Source: Lunularia cruciata
Taxonomy: Eukaryota > Streptophyta > Marchantiopsida > Lunulariales > Lunulariaceae
Direction of reading: 5' to 3'
Length of the DNA: 64,000 bases
Assembly: GCA_948567375.1 (NCBI GenBank)
Contig: OX419757.1
Span: 72,168,001 to 72,232,000 of the forward strand
Shown here in pieces: positions 37,805-50,336 of the stretch; within the stretch, counting starts at the first letter, position 1, and every line of letters starts with the position of its first letter. The position numbers were made by a program, and so were the translations under genes. Under the pieces are notes generated by a model. It did not search any database. It saw only the letters and a list, made by a program, of their open reading frames with translations, and was not told the origin of the DNA.

Positions 37805-40360
37805 GGAATTCTCCCACCTTTTCACCTAGATTCACCTTAATCCAAAATCAAGAAAAAAAGAACTGTCTCCAGTTTGCCTATTAAGATTTCGACAATTTGA
37901 TTTCACTATCTACACAAGACACAAACTGCGTTTAGAACGAGTGCCCTCACTGAAGCAAGTTGAGACTGAGATTCCCACCTGTTTGAACCTGTGGTGTTTC
38001 TCAGCGGGGAATGAGCATTACACCTTCTGTTCGAGTCAGTGTTGATTAAAGCGGTAATGGTATCGATTCTATTCGTTCGCAAATTCACGCACAGCCTCAG
38101 CGGAGGACGGATTATTGCACCTGCAAAGGACTTTCCCTCACCATATTGACATTTCACAACGAAGAAGCAATGAAATTATGTCTAGAATCCCCGCAATTCT
38201 ACATGGGTTCCTGATCCGCTGGAACCTCCCACGGTCCCACCCGCATTTCGGACACGGATAAGAGAATGCGGCCCTCTGTTTCCGCAGAGCATGCGATTTA
38301 CGATTCTTAATATTGAATCCGTCAATATACAGGGACTATCTTTGCACAACTGCGTAATGAAGTAAGAGCCTGTACGTTGCTCAGTCGACATTCTTTTACT
38401 CGAAGTATATAATTTTCTAATATTTTTACCAGTTTTATCTAGCAAATATAATAAAAAATGGATACAAAAAAAATGTAATTAACATTATTACTTATATTGG
38501 TTTATCATACCGCTGATTGCTAAATTTTATATTATTAATGCATTAAAATTTTGCTATTTCAAAGATTCTATTTTAGAAATGACATGAAATTATTGTATGG
38601 TATATCCTTATCTAACAAGTATTTGAATGCAATATTAAAACAATTTTCTTAGAAAAACAATCTTCTTAGAGTAACTTTTCTAGAGCTTTCATGTAATTAT
38701 TTCTAGAGTATTTATTTTTCCTAATAAATACTTAGACCACTCAAGTGTCTTATAGAAATATAATTATGATAATACATATTATCATAGTACTTGATTATTT
38801 CATAATATAAATTTTCTTACACATGGATTGAATTGATAGCCCACTAATTTTTCTTAACTTAAAAATTGGTAACTAACTCAATAGTATGTATAATCTAGTT
38901 TTCAATAGATTATCTTTAGATGTAAATTTTTTTATGAAAAAATTCATTTTACCATCAAAATTTCCCAAGTTATTTAATTTATTCTCTTTTCATTAAAAAA
39001 TATGAGCAATATAAAGAAGAAAGACATAAAAGCGTTATAAAGGAAGCATGTTTTATCTTTCTTGAATCATGTAATGCATATAACTATGCTATTTATTATG
39101 CTAGATCTGATTAATTTGTAGTCTTATTCTTTGAAAATCTAAAGTCTCCTCATCGATCCGAAACTACTATATGCCAAAGTCAATGGTTGATTCCAAAATT
39201 GAACGATCGATCCGTCTAAGGGAACCACCAAGATCTCCCAAGATGAAGAATGGAAATTAGCTACCAAGGCCTGAGTAGGAGTAGACCTAGGAGGGTAGAT
39301 AGCACCATTTGGATGATTTTGGCAATATAAATAAACTAAAATTTCCATTGTAAAGAAATCAATGAGAAGTACTCTTGTATCACAAAAAGGTAAATTCAAC
39401 ATAACATATAGCATATTCACCCCCTTGATAACCACTGATCCCTTTTAAATAATCCCATAGACCTGATGCCATCATGTCTCTCTCAAGAAGGAAAGCCTAC
39501 TCATACAATCTCATGGCAAGTACTATCTCCTCAAATAATAAGCTCAAATTTGCTCATGTAGTAATACATGAACCCTTGAACTCTAGGCTCATATACATAA
39601 TGAAAGGTTCCTATAGATCTAAATAAAGTCAATCCAAACCTCATTATCAACTTACAACATTATCCAAAGAGAAGTGAATAATCTCACATGAGATATACTA
39701 GACATATGAAATCAAGAACATGGATATTCTTCCTCAAGTGGCCAAATGAATGTAAGCAAGGATCCACAATTTATACAAGGCCCTACTCCTTAAAGTATGT
39801 TTTAAAGATACCTCTTCATCTCTTGAACTCATCCTTCTCTCTTTGAGAAAAAAAATATTGATATCAAGAGTCAAAGGTGAGGATGAAAGACAAGTAAGAT
39901 ATATGGATGGAGGTAGAAAAGGTCTAGGTCTCCAACACTCAAATCTCCACCCTTGAATCATCCATTTGTCTCTCCAAGGGTCTTCAACACTCAACTCTGC
40001 ACTCCTAAAATGTCCACTGGCCTCACCACCGTACACTTGTCTAAATTTCTCAATCTTTCACAATCTCACAAGTAAATCAATTATCTAGGTATTTATCTCC
40101 TTTGTACATATCTCATCTGCATCTTAACACTAAATGTCTTACAAGTAAGATCAATTATATTAATAGTATGTTCCATAAATATATATGTAATCCTTGACCA
40201 CTTTAGAGTACTATTTTTTTCTCTAACATGCTCATGGTAATACTAACCTCTTGTATATAGAACTCCTTTTTAGATGCAAACACATCATAATATAACCTCT
40301 ATCAAAATATGAGAGCATCTAACTAACCTAATGTAGTCACTCAATCTCACACACTCTTTC
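37805..40360. other. AT-rich intergenic DNA with an unassigned ORF
   Basis: 38400-39100 is very AT-rich. A 98-codon minus-strand frame at 39139-39435 (contains NHPNGAIYPPRSTPTQALVA) is open but matches no family I recognise; it may be part of an unidentified repeat. A second frame at 39734-40036 is similarly unassigned. Confidence 0.4.
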
Positions 40361-40857
40361 TCTAATAGCCCAAAGACAAAAGCACACAAGATTGGAACTT
40401 CTAAAAACTTTGATACCCAAAGGAACACTTTTGTCTTTATTATGCAACAAAGAGGATCCACTCTAAGGGAATTATACCCTTTGATAGATACATGGATTGG
40501 TTACATATAAACCTTGATTCTATTTGGTTGGTCAAACAATTTTGACCAAAGAGAGTCTTTTGGGAATCTGCTCAAAATAGCATGGAAGAGGTACCATTGG
40601 AGAAATCTCAATGAGATAAATAAACAAACAAGAGAATGGAACTAAGGTTTAATTTTTTGAGGCCTAATTCTTTCATTTAGGCCTCCAAAATTGGCACTAA
40701 AGTTTTTGATGTGTTTTTGGCCTTTGCACTATTAGTGGAAAACCTCTTTTGATGACTCCTTTGTCTAATCTACTTAGACCATCATGTATAACATCTCTAA
40801 ATATATTACCAAGCCAATTGCCACATGTAGCTAATTTGTCTAGCTAATGGTATTACA
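40361..40857 (+). mobile_element. Solo LTR, family A, diverged and internally deleted
   Basis: Aligns by eye with the better copies at 45.6, 54.7 and 57.2 kb: shared start (CTAATAG.CC), the AGGCCTCCAAAATTG block and the ending GGTATTACA. At about 497 bp it is some 250 bp shorter than its relatives. No target duplication remains. Confidence 0.7.
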
Positions 40858-40929
40858 AACCTCTTCCCATTTAAGAAAGTAATGTTCTCATTGCAAAGCT
40901 AGCGCTCAAAAGATTTCACTATTGTCGAT

Positions 40930-42660
40930 GCATTGGTCAAGTTGGCCAGGTTACCTCATACAATGTATATCCTTTCTAATAGACAAAATATTCTACATGC
41001 TGATGGTGGGTACCTTAGATGCATTTTTGGGGAATGTTGTCTACTTTGTATTCCTCCGTTTTATCAATGAGTGTTGGATGAGGTTGAGCTTCTTGTATGG
41101 GAGAAAACCATAGAAGTTAGGGTGCATAACATCATAGCAAAGAAACATAGAACATTGGGTGGATTTTCATATATGAAGGTAGTTCAAGGTGATATGCCAC
41201 TGCTATGACTTGTCGGATGATGGGAAAAAGAACAATGAAGTGGTGTTTGAACTTTAAAGAACCAACCAACATAATGTTGGTTGTGGACAACCACACTTGT
41301 TCCCCAACTTCAAACTCCATGTGCCAATGATGTGCATTTGCATATTTTTTCTAGTAATTTTGGGCTATTCGCAACCTGTTCTTGGCATTCTTTATGTTGT
41401 GTTGGATTTGAGACACAAAAGCATTGACAATATCAACTTTTGAAGCCCGTAGAATGTCCTCAATAGTATAATTAGCCTACTTTATTTGTCCATTGGTTTG
41501 TGTGTGGTTTGCCATGGATATTGTAAGTTTGGTTTTGAAGATTCCAAATAATGTTTTCCAAAACAAACTAGTGAATTGAATACCGTAGTATGTGATGAGC
41601 ACTCAAGATAGTCCATGTTGAGAAAAAACTATAGCTAAACACAATTGAGCCAATTGTTGCACAATCACGTCCTTGATTGTAGGACAAAACTGAATCATTT
41701 TGCTCAATTGGTCCACAAAGATTGCAATGGAGTCAAAACCAAAGGTGATCTTAGGCAGGTCTTAAGTTCACAAACTAGATTCATGCTTACTAGCTCCCAA
41801 AATTGTGTAGGGGTAGGAAGAGGCTCAAGGAGACCTGCAAGAGCTTGATTAAGAGCTTGATTTTGTTGATAGAGGAGGCAAATTCAAACATACTCTATCA
41901 CATCTTGGGCCATCTTGGACCAATAATAACGCATCTAAGGTTTTGTCCACTCTAGCATGACCTACAATGGCAAAATCATGACATTTTGCAAGAATGGTGA
42001 TTTGTAGGTCTAGGGCATCAAGGATCCAAGAAAGTGAGTCCTTAGGTATGGATGATGCCTTTAGATGATTGAGCACCTATAATTGGAAGGTCAATCTTTG
42101 TAACATTAAAAATCCTTGTCCACAAATTTGAGTTCATCTTGACCTTTACAACTAGATTGTTCACTGTAAGCCCCTAGGTGAATGCATCCATAATTTGCTT
42201 CTTGCTCTCCACATATATGATAGTCATGTTAAACCAATGCCTCCATTTTGCCCAACAAATCTACCAATGGGATAAGTATTTTTATGTCTATAAGTAGACT
42301 AGTGGTTTGTGGTCTATCTCAACTACAAATGGCTTATTGCTAAGATAGTGCTTTTAGTGCTTGGTAGAAAGGAAAATTGTAAACTCTTTTTGTTAGTTGG
42401 TGTGATAATTTTGTTTCATCAGTAATATTTTTGAGAAAAATATACAACTAGGTGCAATCCATCCTCCCATTCTTGTTGTAGAATTCCTCCTATCATAATG
42501 CATGATGCATTTATAGCCAACTTGATCGGATGTTTGGAATCATGCCATTTCAAGCTTTGTACATGTAGTAATGCATCTTTGAAGTTTGGAAAGCAAGTTC
42601 TTGTGTGATTCACCACATCTATTTGTTTCTCTTTGTAACAATATGGAGTTTACCAACAAG
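40930..42660 (-). mobile_element. Degenerate Ty3/gypsy chromovirus fragment (RNase H, integrase, chromodomain)
   Basis: Reading on the minus strand, in order: an RT-thumb/RNase H stretch (about 42660-42300; INASCIMIGGILQQEW), an integrase zinc-binding remnant (about 42076-41849; ILAKCHDFAIVGHARVDKTL), the integrase C-terminal module (41320-41132; FEVGEQVWLSTTN, YMKIHPMFYVSLL) and a chromodomain remnant (about 41010-40930; KGYTLYEVTWPT). This order is that of Ty3/gypsy chromoviruses. Many stops and frameshifts make it inactive. It faces away from the second gypsy fragment beginning at 43.1 kb and shares the RNase H region with it, so they are two insertions rather than one inverted element. 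Confidence 0.8.
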
Positions 42661-43107
42661 TAAGTCAAGGCTAAGAAAGTAGCAAATAGGCCAAATTAAC
42701 CTAGAATATTCTAAAAGTATCTAGAAAACTACTTGGTACCTTCCAAGTATTGAGTGATGTGCATGCCAAGTGGTAACTTCCAAGAGGAAGCTTCTTGAGA
42801 ATCTTCATGGCTAGCTCAGCTTGCACTCCAAATAGGTAGCTTCTAGAAGCTTCTAACTAGTTTAGCTTGCATGCCAAGTAGGCAACTTCTAAAAGGAAGC
42901 TTCTTGTGAAACTTCTTGGCTTACTTGCTTTGCACTTCAAGAAAGCAACTTAAGGAAGCCTCTTGAAAAGCTTCTCAAGAGCCTTGTATGCTCCCTATAA
43001 ATACCAAAGCCAAAGCTCATACTAGGCATTTGGACTTTCCTTCATTTAAATGTCCCAATGTGATCTTCCTTTCTCCTATTTCTCTCCTTGGTCTTAGTCA
43101 TTTACAT
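42661..43107 (+). mobile_element. Probable 5' LTR of the plus-strand gypsy element
   Basis: A TATA box (TATAAATA, 42996-43003) and a T-rich end precede a primer-binding-site-like sequence (TAGTATCAAAGC, 43108-43119), close to the initiator-tRNA-Met type TGGTATCAGAGC. Upstream of the TATA box are diverged tandem units of about 50-60 bp, three of them holding GAAGCTTC palindromes (42787, 42846, 42896). The left boundary is uncertain, and no matching 3' LTR was found. Confidence 0.55.
42783..42910 (+). promoter_or_regulatory. Heat-shock-element-like motifs in the LTR
   Basis: TTCTAGAAGCTTC at 42841-42853 fits the three-module heat-shock element nTTCnnGAAnnTTCn exactly. Neighbouring GAAGCTTC palindromes at 42787-42794 and 42896-42903 provide two-module versions. 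All lie 90-210 bp upstream of the TATA box. Function is inferred from the motif only. Confidence 0.45.
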
Positions 43108-45575
43108 TAGTATCAAAGCAAGAATGGGATGGATGGAATATATGGACCACCAAATCCATTTCTGCCAAATCATTGGGATTTTCTTGTCCATGAACTACCC
43201 AAGCATCATTTCACACAGTCCATCACCTCATGCTGTAGGCAGAATTTTTTGAATGCAATCACCTTGCCTAAGGAACCCTTGGTACTTCTGATTGTAACTT
43301 ATGGAGAACGATGGACATGTGCATCTATGTATTAATTTAGATAAACTAAGGGTAGTGTGATAGTGTAATAGCCATGGCGGTAATGCTCTAGGTTATCATT
43401 GCTATGAAGTAATAAATTGAGCCCCTTACTCAATTGTTGGATGAACAAGACCATCAACGACAAGAGCACATGGATAGAGTACCATTTCAAGAAGAGTAAA
43501 TCCAATTTCCAAAACCCAAGGTATTTGATGGCAAGAATCTCTCAATTGCAATTGAGAATTTTGTATTTGACTATGAATGTTATTTGAGGCTACAAATCCT
43601 CAAGATAAATGGAAATTGATTCTCTTAGCTTCAAGCCAATTGGATGGAGCGGCAAAACTATGGTGGCAATTCCAAGTGGAGCGAGCTGAATGGCAATTTG
43701 CTGTGCAAATCTTGACATGGGAAGAATTCAAGGGTACAATAATTGGATGATTCCAAGAGATAAATGCCATACAAGCCGCACGAGATAAGTTTATAAACTT
43801 GAAGCAGATTGGTTCTATAAGAAGCTACATCATACAATTCCAAAACACAATTATGCAAATTCTAGATACATTGATTGGTGAAGCTCTGGATCAATTTGTG
43901 AGGGGCTTGAAGTCAAAAACCAAATTGGAAGTGATTATGCAAGAGCCAAAACACTTGGAAGGAACCATGCAATTGGTTGAGCACTTTGATTCCTTGGTGG
44001 TGACAACTTGGTATTGACTTCAACCTTCACAAAACCTACCACATATTACACATGGTAGGATGAGTTGGCACCAATGGAGATTGATACCATCCAATGGAGA
44101 CCACTTGGTATAGTAGATTGGGAAAGATTATGGTAAAATAGCAATTTCTTTTATTGTTGCTAGATTGGACATTGCATTATTGAATGTCCACTCAAGAATG
44201 AGCAATCTCAACAAATCACTCAAATGGAGTTTGTGGAGCGGAATGATCAAAGAAACAAGGAATCTGAATAGGAGAGTTTGAGCCGCCTATTGAGAATTTG
44301 ATTAGTTCTATTTGGATCGAAGGCTTGACCTGTGCAAGTTTGCTTCACTTGCAAGGTATGATAGTTGATTGTGGTTGTAAGGTTTTGGAAGTTCTGTGAA
44401 TTTTATGTTTATGCAAGTAGCGAATGAATCAAGTATTCATATCAAGCAAGTAATTGGAAGTATATTGATGATGGTGGATGGTAAAAGGGGTTCTGCATTC
44501 CGTACCTCATGTTTTGTTACTTTCAAGATTGGGCATGAGTATTTGGAGTGTATGAGGTTTGTAGTGTTACCTTTGCACTATGATGTCATTCTAGATCTAC
44601 CTTGGCTTGAACGTCATATGGTTTAATTTGATTGAATTGACAAAAAATTCAAGTACAACACCAAGGTAGGAATTTTTGATTAGGTTGTTTGGCACCTTTG
44701 AGTAAGACACTTAAGAAGAGTGAGTCCCAAGAGGGGAAGTTTGTTAGGAAAGCAACAATAGAGCAAGATTTGAAGGAAGATAAGTCCCAAGATTGGGAAG
44801 TTTGTCAATGAAACTGCCATAGAGCAAGCTTTCAAGAAAGATAAGTCTATTTTTTATGTGGATCAAGCCAATTGTACATAGAGGATCTGAGGAGGAACAA
44901 AAGCCTGATTCAAGCAATTGTTGATCAAATAGTCCAAGAGTTTTCAAAGATATCTCTGGATGATCTACCAAATGGATTACTTTTTGATCGTGGTATGCCC
45001 TTCAAGATTGAGTTATTCCCAAGAAGTACTCCAATGAGTAGAACAATCTATTATCTCTCACCAAAGGAGTTAGATGAGCTCCAAATAACACTAATAAATT
45101 TTTTGGAGAAAGATTTCATATAACATAGTACCTTTCCTTGGGAAGCACTGGTACTATTTGTTCCAAAGAAGAATAGAGGACTTTGCTTTTGTATTGATTA
45201 TCATGGCCTCAATAAACAATCAATGAAGAATGCATATTCCTTGCCTCAAATTGATGACTTGCTTGATCAATTGAGTAATGAATGATACTTTTCCAAGTTG
45301 GATCTCTAAAGTGATTATCGGCAAATCCCCATTGACAAAGAAGATGTACAAAAGATTGTCTTTTCTCAAAGGTATGGGCATTTTTAGTGGAGAGTTTTGC
45401 CTTTTGGGTTCACTAATGCTCCAATAGTCTTCATGGATCAAATACATTAGGTTTTGGATGGGCTATTGGATCATTACATGATGGTGTTCTTGGATGATAT
45501 TTTAATTTATAGTAAGACAAAGATAGAATATGCAAATCATAGGTTTTTTCAAAGAGAAGTCCTAAGATGACTATG

Positions 45576-46323
45576 TGTAATACTCCGAGGACAAGAGAAG
45601 AGAGAAAACATAGATTGCACACTCAAACATTTGATGCCCCAAGGGAGCACCTTCTCTTTATTATATAGACAAAGAGGATCTCCTCCAAGGAAGCTCCACC
45701 ATAGGATTAGGGACACAGATAGGTGACATGTCAGCAAGCTCCACCTTTGGATTACTTACTTGGATGGGTGACCTGTCTGGTCTAGGTCCTATCTGGTTGG
45801 TCAAACAAGCTTTGATCAGAGGGAATCTTTTAGGGAATCTTCTTGTAGGAATCTCAGAATCACGTAAGGTACCGTTGGAAAGCTCTCAGCGAGACAAAGC
45901 AGGGGGAGGGAAGGCCAACCTTTCCTTTGATTAAAGGGGGGGGGGGGGGGGGGAATCTGCACATTTTCGAGGCCTAATTCATCCGTTTAGGCCTCCAAAA
46001 TTGCCTTCAAAGATTTCAGGCATATTTCGGTTCCTACTCTATTAGTAGAAGTCCCCTTTTGGTGATACCTCTTTCTGATCTATTTAGTCCATCATGTGTA
46101 ACATCCTTCCAAATGTTACCAAACCAATTCTCACCTTTAAATCATATGTCTAGCTATTGGTTCTAAGGTTCTCAAGTCTATTTTGGTTTCTGCCCTATTA
46201 GTAGAAGTACTCTTTTGGTGATACTTCTATCTGATCTATTTTGACCATCATGTATAACATCATTCTAGATGTTACCAAACCAAATTTCACATCTAGATCA
46301 TATGGCTAACCCTTGGTATTACA
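45576..46323 (+). mobile_element. Solo LTR, family A, with perfect 5-bp target duplication
   Basis: 748 bp beginning TGTAATACTCC and ending GGTATTACA, flanked by CTATG on both sides (45571-45575 and 46324-46328). It contains a TATA-like TTATTATATAG near 45658 and is inserted into the RT/RNase H region of the gypsy element, whose reading resumes directly after it. The ends and 5-bp duplication are diagnostic of an LTR; the absence of internal sequence marks it as solo. The internal coding partner is not in this window. Confidence 0.88.
45936..45953 (+). repeat. G18 homopolymer in LTR
   Basis: An uninterrupted run of 18 G inside the family-A LTR, at the same relative place as the G24 run at 57606. 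Confidence 0.9.
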
Positions 46324-47100
46324 CTATGTTATTGGAAGTTTTATTATAAGAAGTCAAAATGTGCCTTTTGACAAAAGGAAAAATTACTTTCTTGGGTCAC
46401 AAGATCTCATCAAAGGAGATCAAGATGGAAGAGGAGAAAATCAATGCCATTATTGATTGGCCTACTCCAAAAGATGCTACAAAAGTACAAGCATTTAATG
46501 GATTGGAAATTTTTTACTGATTGTTCATCCACTATTATGCTTATGTGGCTACACTAATGAGTGGCGTCTTAAAGAACTCAAGCTTTCAATGGACCACCAA
46601 ACACAAGGAAAAATTCTAGAAGCTAAAACATATGGTGTCTTTAAGACTCATTCTCCAACCATATGATTCTCAACTACCTTGTGTGGTTGATTTTGATACT
46701 CTTAATCTTGTGATTGGAGCCGTGTTGTAGTAAGAATTCCCAGATGGGTTACATCCCATTGCCTTTGTGTCTTGCCAACTAAATACAACAAAAAGGAACT
46801 ACTCTGCTTGAGATTGAGAACAACTAGCAATGGTATATACCACCAAGGTATGGATGCATTATCTCTTGGAGAAACAAGTGATAATATGAATTGATCACAA
46901 GCCCTTGTTGTAGACATTAAATTTGGTATACATGAAGCATCGATATCATTGATGGGAGGAACAACTACAATTGTTTAATATCAAACTTGTACAAACTTGG
47001 TTGGTTCCATGTCATCATTGATGCCTTATAACAATGATATGATTTGAAATCTCTTCAAGTTTAGAATCATATGCTCATTCACCACCTTTGGCCCCCTTGT

Positions 47101-50100
47101 TAGGATGAAAATCCTAATCATCGTCAAGAAGAAGGCTCTCATTAGTTAGTATACAAATCACAAGCAAGATACCACAATGCAATATAATCCCTTATAAGAA
47201 CCAATCTTCTATAGCACATTTATTGATTGATCTTCTCCTCCCAATCCTCCTTCTTGAAGGATCATATGCCTCTCTAAAATACCCAAAAAAGAGTAAGAGG
47301 ACTTTGATGTGATGGGTTTATTGAGGTTTGTTAGTATGACAAAAATTCAAGTATTTATCAAATGTTACACACAAGTTTATGTGGTTTTTTAGGGTATACG
47401 CAAAGGATTTTACTACAAATCATTAGTCCATGCTCATGAATTTGAATCAAGTGAAAGGAGTTGATAGAAACTAGAAAAATTGGTGAGAATTATTTCATGT
47501 GTATTAGAAAAGTGTAGTTCAACTAGATGGTCACCTTCAATCTCCATGGTAACAAAATATGCTTCATTAATACATCCAAACTCTCACAAATCAAAGATGG
47601 GTTCACATCCATCTCCACTTGATATAAGTTATGTTATCATGGATGGGTTGGAAGTCAATGAGTCAAGCCCTCTTCTTACTGCCCTACATCTCTCTAAGAT
47701 CAACTTGCTTGTCATACTCCAAATCCTTTTGGCTATTACTCTCAATTCCTCAAAATTCACTAAGTGCTTTAAAAAATAAATCTCTAACACAATGAAAGTT
47801 ATACTCTCTCTTCCTAGAGTGCACCCTCCATTTATTCCACTTGCATTGACTCTCAAATGGTATACCTCTTGATCATGAGCCTTGGAAATGATAATTGAGC
47901 ACTTGACATTGAAATGTAATCTACAAGCAACAAGCAACAATAAGAAGCAACTACTAGAGTAATAACAAACATACTTCAACAACATGAAAAAGAGAGCATA
48001 ATTAAACACTAAAATAATAAGTGATATAAGGTTTTATTTCATTTTCACTAAGATATACATCATATATCTTGGGAATCAAAACCTAAAAAACTTTGCATAA
48101 CTTTCAATTGTGTCTCTTCCCTATTTTCTTAATCAATGCATCTTTTGTTATCTACACAATTTGCATGAATCTTCCTTTGTCCAACATGTTGAATAAATTT
48201 TTTTTCAAAAGACCAAACCAATAATCTATCTTCCAAAACATGTAATAATTGACTTGAATCTTGAACTATACAAGGAATATAAGTGAGGACCAATCATATC
48301 CATATAGTATGGGAACTTGTACGCCCATTTACTATTTTCTACACCTCATGCTAATAATTATGAGTCTCTTTTCAAGTTGTGGAATTTGAAATTAGCAAAA
48401 GTTAAGATGCTTCCACAAGATGGATGCCTAAATCCAACCCCTTGTTCTCTATCCTCATTCCACCTATTGCCTAACTACTTGCACAGTCCTCCATTGCCTC
48501 GCTTGCACGAAATGATTGTCCAAACTTGTACTCAAAGGAACTTTAATCCAAAAATACAAAGGAATAAAGTTTTAGGAATTTGCCAAGTCCTTCTTCACTT
48601 CATTGACCAATCACTCATGACTCTTAAGAGCACAGGAGAGATAAGGTAACAAGAATTATGGGAGTGATAGAGGATATAAGAGAAGCAAACCCTCTTGATG
48701 TTTTAGCATGCATGTGAATTCATGTAGAATTATGAGGAATGCATGGTATTTCTTTGGGACTAGGATGACATAAAGAGGATTATTTTAAAGAATTTCATGT
48801 ATGTGTGCAGTGTTTTGAGTTTAGTTGAGTTAACTTGTTTAAATTCAATTGTTCATGGTCCATATCACCATTGAGGATATAGATGTGGCCAAAAAATAAT
48901 ATCCCAAAAATTATCTATTACATAACAGTGACTAGAATTGAGGATTTTCTACAATGGCATGCATTAGAAAACAAAGTAGACATTTATGACTACGTTCAAT
49001 ATTTTGACTTCATGCATCTTAAGAGTAAAAAAGAAAGCGTTATATTAGAGATTTGGATTGAGTTAGGATTTTGATTAAGTGACAATCAAATTTTCTTCTC
49101 ACAAGACTATGATCTACCAAACTATCATTTTATGGACTCTCATGTTCTCTGTCAAGAATATAAGCAATCTCAATCTTCTATGATCATCATAAAGATTCAA
49201 TAGAATTGATGGATGAGATGTTGAGCAAACTAAAATTATGTTGTCTCATCCGAAAGTCTATCATCATAACATGCATGAATTTTCTTAGTCTTCACTAGGA
49301 GAGTTGTCCTTGAACTTTAAGCAAACTCCAAGAAAGAACTCTCAAATTCCCCCAGACTTTTAGGAAGGTCATATAGGGAGTTGATTGGGGGCAATCATCC
49401 ATAGAGCTCACCCAAAAATTTGGATTGAATCTCTCAAATTTCTTGAACATTCATTTATTTTATGCAAATCATTTGGGAGCATGTTAGCACAAGAGGGAAA
49501 TGCAATTGTGATCAAAGCTGCAAAGATCACACAGCCTTCCATTTGGGCGGGTTATTTCATACAAAGAAGAAGTTATACAAACCTAGAGAAATCCTACACT
49601 TCCTTACCTTCTTGGAAGGAACCAACAAAACTTGGAAGAACTAGTTGCTACTTGATTGATAGATTGGAAAGGAAGTTACATATAGTGGAGGTGGAAATTT
49701 CAGTAGTTGGTAGTGACTGAAAAGTAGAAAACAAATGAAAAATTTGGGTGCAAAATGCATGCAAAATCTGGATACAAAAGCTCTCATGGCTCTAAAACAT
49801 CTACTTTGAGCTCTAAAACATGCTTTTGCCCTAAAGTCTACTTCTGCTAAGTGCTTGCTTTTGACTAGATGCTTGGGAATCCACTGCTAAATTTGGGAAA
49901 GACATGAAAATCAAAAGATATAGTTGACTGTATGCTAATTTAGAATTCACCAAATTGATAGAAGACTCATAATTATTGTTGGGAGGTGTGGAAATATAAT
50001 AAATGGGTGTAGAAATATCAATTCCCAATAGTATTCATTCAAAAAACTAACTTGAGGTCAAGAATGTATTTTCTAAAATCTTATTTGTTGTGGATGCGTG

Positions 50101-50336
50101 CTTGGTTGAGCAAAGGTACAAGGTACCTTCTTAAAATATATCCCCTAACAAATGTTGATTTGCTTCAAAAAATTATTTAGTTCCTCTCAAATTCAATTAG
50201 TGCAAAAGACTTCATCCTCTAAACTTATTATATCATCATAAGACACTAATACAATGCTTGTATATTCATATGTTCCATTTTAGCAAACAAGCCATAAGAT
50301 TAAAGATTAAAATAAATAAAAAATCATGTAAGGATT
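47101..50336. other. Repeat-derived DNA without a recognisable gene
   Basis: Short open frames with no domain. Arms at about 48310-48420 and 49905-50025 form a diverged inverted repeat (roughly three-quarters identical by eye, sharing AATAATTATGAGTCT), suggesting two opposed copies of one repeat. Confidence 0.45.

Larger units (their letters stand above)
43108..47100 (+). mobile_element. Degenerate Ty3/gypsy retrotransposon (gag, protease, RT, RNase H), split by a solo LTR
   Basis: After the primer-binding site come a gag-like stretch (about 43430-44220), an aspartic protease remnant (44396-44626, ending YDVILDLPWLERH), RT (44872-45560; [37 protein letters not shown], and FLDDILIYSKT carrying the catalytic DD), then, after the inserted LTR, RT/RNase H (46420-47040; IIDWPTPKDATKVQAF, DGLHPIAF, HYLLEKQVII). 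Integrase is not found. Numerous stop codons and frameshifts mean it is inactive. The reading order resembles plant chromoviruses. Confidence 0.85.
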
